Positions 60,888 to 64,000 of a stretch of DNA of 64,000 nucleotides are shown in pieces; position 1 is the stretch's first letter; each line of letters begins with the position of its first letter. The DNA lies in contig CBDAPU010000001.1 of assembly GCA_965198875.1 (NCBI GenBank), forward strand, positions 806,001-870,000, written 5' to 3'. A program made the position numbers and the translations under genes. This DNA is from CBDAPU01 sp965198875. Its GTDB lineage: Bacteria > Pseudomonadota > Gammaproteobacteria > Eutrophobiales > Eutrophobiaceae. The notes under the pieces are model-generated. The model ran no database searches. It had not been told where the DNA came from and saw only the letters and a list, made by a program, of their open reading frames with translations.

Positions 60888-61665
60888 GCTCTCCCAACCC
60901 GGCCACGGTGGTTTCGAGGCCCTCATCCCATTTAACGGCGAAACCATTTGTGTACCTCATGTCGATCAGCTCAGCATTGAGTAGATCCCCGGCGAACTGT
61001 GTCAGGACGAATTCCGAAAACCGCTTTAACCGCTCATCAACCTGCTTGCTGCCTATCATCACCAGGGGCCCGTCTACCAACCTAAATCGCCATGCCCTTC
61101 TTTTTGTCAGGGAGAGGCTGGCCACCTGCAAATGGTATGCAGAGAGCATTGCATAGATTGTGTCGTATTTATCCAGCACCCGTTTATGACTGCCCACCGG
61201 CCCGGCCAGGAGCGGCAGAGCCGCTGGCATTAAGTCATGGTTTGGGGTGAACACCTCCGCCTCGCTGTTCAACAGAGCCTTATCGCCCCACCTGGCAAGC
61301 GGTTGTTGCTCTGTGATATAGACGATTAAACCATCCGGCCAGACACGCCTTACCGTCACCTCCCTTACCCAGGCCTCCTGCAAGAGCGCGCTTTTTATGC
61401 CCTGTACATTCACATTAAAAAAACCACCGCGTACCACATTGGTGGCGATGTGTTTCAACCCGCCTGTGGAGAGGTGTATGAAATCGCCTTCAACCCGGAC
61501 ATGTTTTATCGGCAAAACCTGTGGTTGCAGTATTGCTATCCACAGCAATAAAACCAGTGCGAGTAACACAAGCGCAAGACATGTTCCCGCCATGTATTTA
61601 TGATCAGGGAGGAGGCCACGCCCTGGCGCCGTCTCCATGCCCATGCCCGGCTGTCGCTCGCTCAT
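60880..61665 (-). CDS. ftsQ: cell-division protein FtsQ
   Basis: 261-residue bitopic divisome protein: cytoplasmic N terminus, membrane helix (AGTCLALVLLALVLLLWIAIL, about 26-46), periplasmic POTRA domain beginning VLPIKHVRVEGDF and a beta domain with RRVWPDGLIVYITEQQPLARW. It bridges FtsA/FtsK to FtsL and FtsB. It overlaps ddl by 4 bases and ftsA by 8. Confidence 0.93.
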   Translation of the reverse strand: MSERQPGMGMETAPGRGLLPDHKYMAGTCLALVLLALVLLLWIAILQPQVLPIKHVRVEGDFIHLSTGGLKHIATNVVRGGFFNVNVQGIKSALLQEAWVREVTVRRVWPDGLIVYITEQQPLARWGDKALLNSEAEVFTPNHDLMPAALPLLAGPVGSHKRVLDKYDTIYAMLSAYHLQVASLSLTKRRAWRFRLVDGPLVMIGSKQVDERLKRFSEFVLTQFAGDLLNAELIDMRYTNGFAVKWDEGLETTVAGLGEHG

Positions 61666-62636
61666 GATGTCAGCCCCTGCCCTTGTTCATCCCTCATCGC
61701 CACCGGCACACTGGTATCGAGAATGTTGATCACCAGGCTGTCAAAATCCATGCCCGCCTGTTTGGCCGCCATGGGCACCAGACTATGGGGGGTCATCCCG
61801 GGTATGGTATTCACATCGATTAAGCCGGCTTGCCCCCGCTCATCCATCAGGATATCGACCCTGCCCCACCCGCTGGCATTCACTGATGCAAATGCCTGCG
61901 CCGCCATGCTTCTGATCAGCCGCTCATTCTCCAAAGACAGCTCGCAAGGACAGATATAGCGGGTCTCCTGATCTATATACTTTGCCTGATAGTCATAAAA
62001 ATCACGTTCCGTCTCTATCTTGATGATGGGCAGCGCCATGTCATCTAGTATGGACACGGTATAATCGCCCCCACCTACCCACTGCTCGCACATCACCCGC
62101 TCATCATATTGACGGGCGCCAAGCCAGGCCGCTTTCAAATCCTGTTTTGCAAGCACTTTGCTCGCCCCGCAACTGGAGCCCTCACGCACCGGCTTGATCA
62201 TCACGGGGAAGCCGAAGGCCTCCTCTATGCCTTGCAGATCAGACTCCTCACTGATCTCCCTAAACATGGGGGTGGGCAATCCGTGTTGTCGCCAGATCCA
62301 TTTGCATCTGATCTTATCCATCGCCAACGCCGAGCCTAATACCCCGCTTCCCGTATAAGGCATGTTCAAGGTCTCCAGTGCGCCCTGTATAACCCCATCC
62401 TCACCGCCTCTGCCATGCAGTGCGATAAAGGCCCGATCAAACCCTCCGTTCATGAGATGGCGGATGATGTTTTTATCCACGTCGATTTTATGTGCATCTA
62501 TTCCCTGCCTTACCAGGGCGTCGTGAATTGCCGCCCCGCTTGCCAAAGACACCTCGCGCTCGGCAGAGGCGCCGCCCATGAGAACGGCGACTTTTCCATA
62601 GTCTCCTCGCTGTGTTTTATCCGCACAATTTTGCAT
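61662..62636 (-). CDS. ddl: D-alanine-D-alanine ligase
   Basis: 324 residues of the ATP-grasp fold, making the dipeptide end of peptidoglycan precursors. Motifs are VAVLMGGASAEREVSLASG, ALHGRGGEDGVIQGALE, PVMIKPVREGSSCGASKV, WGRVDILMDERGQAGLIDVN and TIPGMTPHSLVP. The first residues may start at an ATG a little further in. It is 10 bases after murB, within the dcw cluster. Confidence 0.95.
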   Translation of the reverse strand: MQNCADKTQRGDYGKVAVLMGGASAEREVSLASGAAIHDALVRQGIDAHKIDVDKNIIRHLMNGGFDRAFIALHGRGGEDGVIQGALETLNMPYTGSGVLGSALAMDKIRCKWIWRQHGLPTPMFREISEESDLQGIEEAFGFPVMIKPVREGSSCGASKVLAKQDLKAAWLGARQYDERVMCEQWVGGGDYTVSILDDMALPIIKIETERDFYDYQAKYIDQETRYICPCELSLENERLIRSMAAQAFASVNASGWGRVDILMDERGQAGLIDVNTIPGMTPHSLVPMAAKQAGMDFDSLVINILDTSVPVAMRDEQGQGLTS

Positions 62637-62646
62637 GTTTCAATAC

Positions 62647-63576
62647 TCAGGCCTCACCGATGATTTTCACTTCACGGGTTAATCGAATGGCAAATTGCTC
62701 TTGCACTTTATTTTGTATGTGGGCGATCAACATCTCGATATCGGCCGCCGTGGCGTTGCCGTTATTGATGATAAAATTCGCATGTTTCTCTGATACGAAG
62801 GCGCCGCCAATGCAATAACCTTTGAGGGAACATGCCTCAATCAAACGACCGGCAAAATCACCTTTGGGGTTTTGAAACACCGAACCACAGCTAAATTGCC
62901 CGACAGGTTGCATTTCAGCTCTTTGCGATAACAACGCTTTAATATTATTTTTCGCCATACCCTGAATGTCCTTATCCAATCGAATCACCGCACTGATAAA
63001 CCACTCATCATCCGGGATATGAACATACCGGTAGCCCCTTGAGAAGGCGCTGGCCTCTCTCCTGATCCGTTCCCCTGTACGAGAGATGGTTTCAACCGCT
63101 TTAACTATCCCCCAGGTCTCACCGCCAAACGCCCCCGCATTCATCGCCAACGCCCCCCCCATGGAGCCTGGAATGCCGGCTAAAAACTCCCCGCCCGTCA
63201 GGCCGTTGTTGGCGGCAAAACGCGCCACTTTTGCACAGGCAACACCGGCGCCTGCCAATACTGTCGTCTCCGAAGTGGCTTCTAATAACGCTTGCATGTT
63301 TTTAAGTGACACCACCGTGCCGCGAATACCCTTATCACGCACCAGCACATTACTGCCAAGACCCAGCCACGTTAGCGGCTCATGCTCATCCAGGCTGGAT
63401 AAAAAGGCGGTTAGATCGGCTATGTCCGATGGCGCATAAAAACGATCGGCAACACCGCCCACCTTCCATGAGGTATGCCTTGCCATACTCTCATCTATCA
63501 ACACCGTGGCGCAAAAATCAGCTTTATTCATGCTCATCTGATATGACCGGGCAGTTATCATTTGCAGGCTCTCCAC
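62647..63576 (-). CDS. murB: UDP-N-acetylenolpyruvoylglucosamine reductase MurB
   Basis: 309-residue FAD enzyme of the type I/II family, reducing UDP-GlcNAc-enolpyruvate to UDP-MurNAc. HTSWKVGGVADRFYAPSD, WLGLGSNVLVRDKGIRG, GIPGSMGGALAMNAGAFGGE, RYVHIPDD and CGSVFQNPKGDFAGRLIE are visible; the catalytic Ser is in GSVF and the Glu lies near the end. The true start may be one of the internal Met codons (MITARSYQ or MSMNKADF) rather than the first. Confidence 0.95.
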   Translation of the reverse strand: MESLQMITARSYQMSMNKADFCATVLIDESMARHTSWKVGGVADRFYAPSDIADLTAFLSSLDEHEPLTWLGLGSNVLVRDKGIRGTVVSLKNMQALLEATSETTVLAGAGVACAKVARFAANNGLTGGEFLAGIPGSMGGALAMNAGAFGGETWGIVKAVETISRTGERIRREASAFSRGYRYVHIPDDEWFISAVIRLDKDIQGMAKNNIKALLSQRAEMQPVGQFSCGSVFQNPKGDFAGRLIEACSLKGYCIGGAFVSEKHANFIINNGNATAADIEMLIAHIQNKVQEQFAIRLTREVKIIGEA

Positions 63577-63584
63577 GTATCACC

Positions 63585-64000
63585 TCAATGCGCCTTAGGC
63601 TTGTATGCCGCCAGTAGCTGATCTCCAAGCGCACTGATATCCCCTGCACCCAGCAATAACAATATGTCTTTATCCTCAACAAGATGGTTCAGCACGGAAA
63701 ATAAATGTCGCTTATCTTTCACATAAACCGGTTTTGTTTTGCCTGTGCGGGCTATGGCCTCGGATAGCGCATGGGCGTCCGCACCCGGGATCGGCGCCTC
63801 ACCGGCAGGATACACATCCAGTAAAATCAATACGTCTACATCAGAGAGCGCCTCACAAAAGCCGCTGAAGTGATCCCGTGTGCGCGTATACCGGTGTGGT
63901 TGAAATACCATCACGCACCTTCTATCAGGCCAGCCCTGATGTATGGCGTCTATCATCGCCGATAACTCACCCGGGTGATGGGCATAATCATCAACAAGCA
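63585..64000 (-). CDS. murC: UDP-N-acetylmuramate-L-alanine ligase MurC, C-terminal part
   Basis: The window ends inside the gene; 138 codons are visible. They begin VDDYAHHPGELSAMIDAI, followed by MVFQPHRYTRTRDHF, LDVYPAGEAPIPGADAHAL and LLLLGAGDISAL, the substrate-binding C-terminal domain of MurC. It adds L-alanine to UDP-MurNAc. It precedes murB by 8 bases, as in the standard cluster. Confidence 0.95.
   Translation of the reverse strand, partial: LVDDYAHHPGELSAMIDAIHQGWPDRRCVMVFQPHRYTRTRDHFSGFCEALSDVDVLILLDVYPAGEAPIPGADAHALSEAIARTGKTKPVYVKDKRHLFSVLNHLVEDKDILLLLGAGDISALGDQLLAAYKPKAH

Overview
The window reads as a chromosome segment of a gammaproteobacterium of roughly 50% GC. Marker neighbourhoods support this: DUF2066-purM-permease-hda, trmJ/suhB, sucCD, nadE, bamD/rluD/pgeF/clpB, pilBCD-coaE-(zapD)-yacG-mutT, and the division cluster murC-murB-ddl-ftsQAZ-lpxC next to secA. 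I cannot name the genus. Several decayed genes and insertion-sequence remnants sit between intact housekeeping blocks. I saw no rRNA or tRNA gene.

1-6.7 kb is a complete type II-C CRISPR-Cas locus. It holds cas9 (1041 aa), cas1 and cas2, which overlap one another, then an array of 18 repeats and 17 spacers. A tracrRNA candidate lies divergently upstream of cas9, with its own promoter, anti-repeat, small hairpin and terminator. The locus lies between a graveyard (DUF2283 gene, decayed second DUF2283 gene, 3' remnant of rlmB) and hda. Two adjacent spacers are near-identical and differ mostly at synonymous codon positions.

6.7-12.3 kb is housekeeping: hda, a permease, DUF2066, purM, trmJ and suhB. 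12.3-24.2 kb looks like a type IV pilus regulatory and accessory region on the minus strand: pilS, pilR, four small coiled-coil membrane genes (one frameshifted), a very short PilA-N-like pilin with a downstream secreted partner, and an ABC ATPase/TPR-like protein/ABC-2 permease module. A sigma-54 promoter precedes the pilin and a terminator follows its partner. Among these are four DUF1640-like coiled-coil membrane proteins, a duplicated and decayed fragment of the permease gene, a dispersed 90-bp repeat and a mosaic minisatellite. The order recalls deltaproteobacterial pil loci (pilS-pilR-pilA-ABC module) and a Geobacter-type split pilin.

24.4-35.2 kb is core metabolism and stress: sucCD, nadE, bamD, rluD, a broken pgeF, a glutamate/amino-acid dehydrogenase, and clpB behind a good sigma-32 promoter. 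35.2-45.7 kb is a catabolic island with an IS256-type remnant on one side and an integrase-type transposase remnant on the other. It carries a MalT/AcoK-like regulator ending in a 29-nt poly-C tract, a TonB-dependent receptor, a VOC protein and acoABC-like acyloin dehydrogenase genes. 45.7-64 kb holds pilB, pilC, pilD, coaE, a zapD remnant, yacG, a Nudix-ThiE fusion, argJ, secA, an M23 peptidase, a DUF721 gene and the cell-wall/division cluster, ending inside murC.

The least ordinary parts are the split pilin with its PilRS/sigma-54 control and ABC module, the regulator-TonB receptor-VOC-acoABC island, and the self-contained CRISPR-Cas9 locus with its paired spacers.
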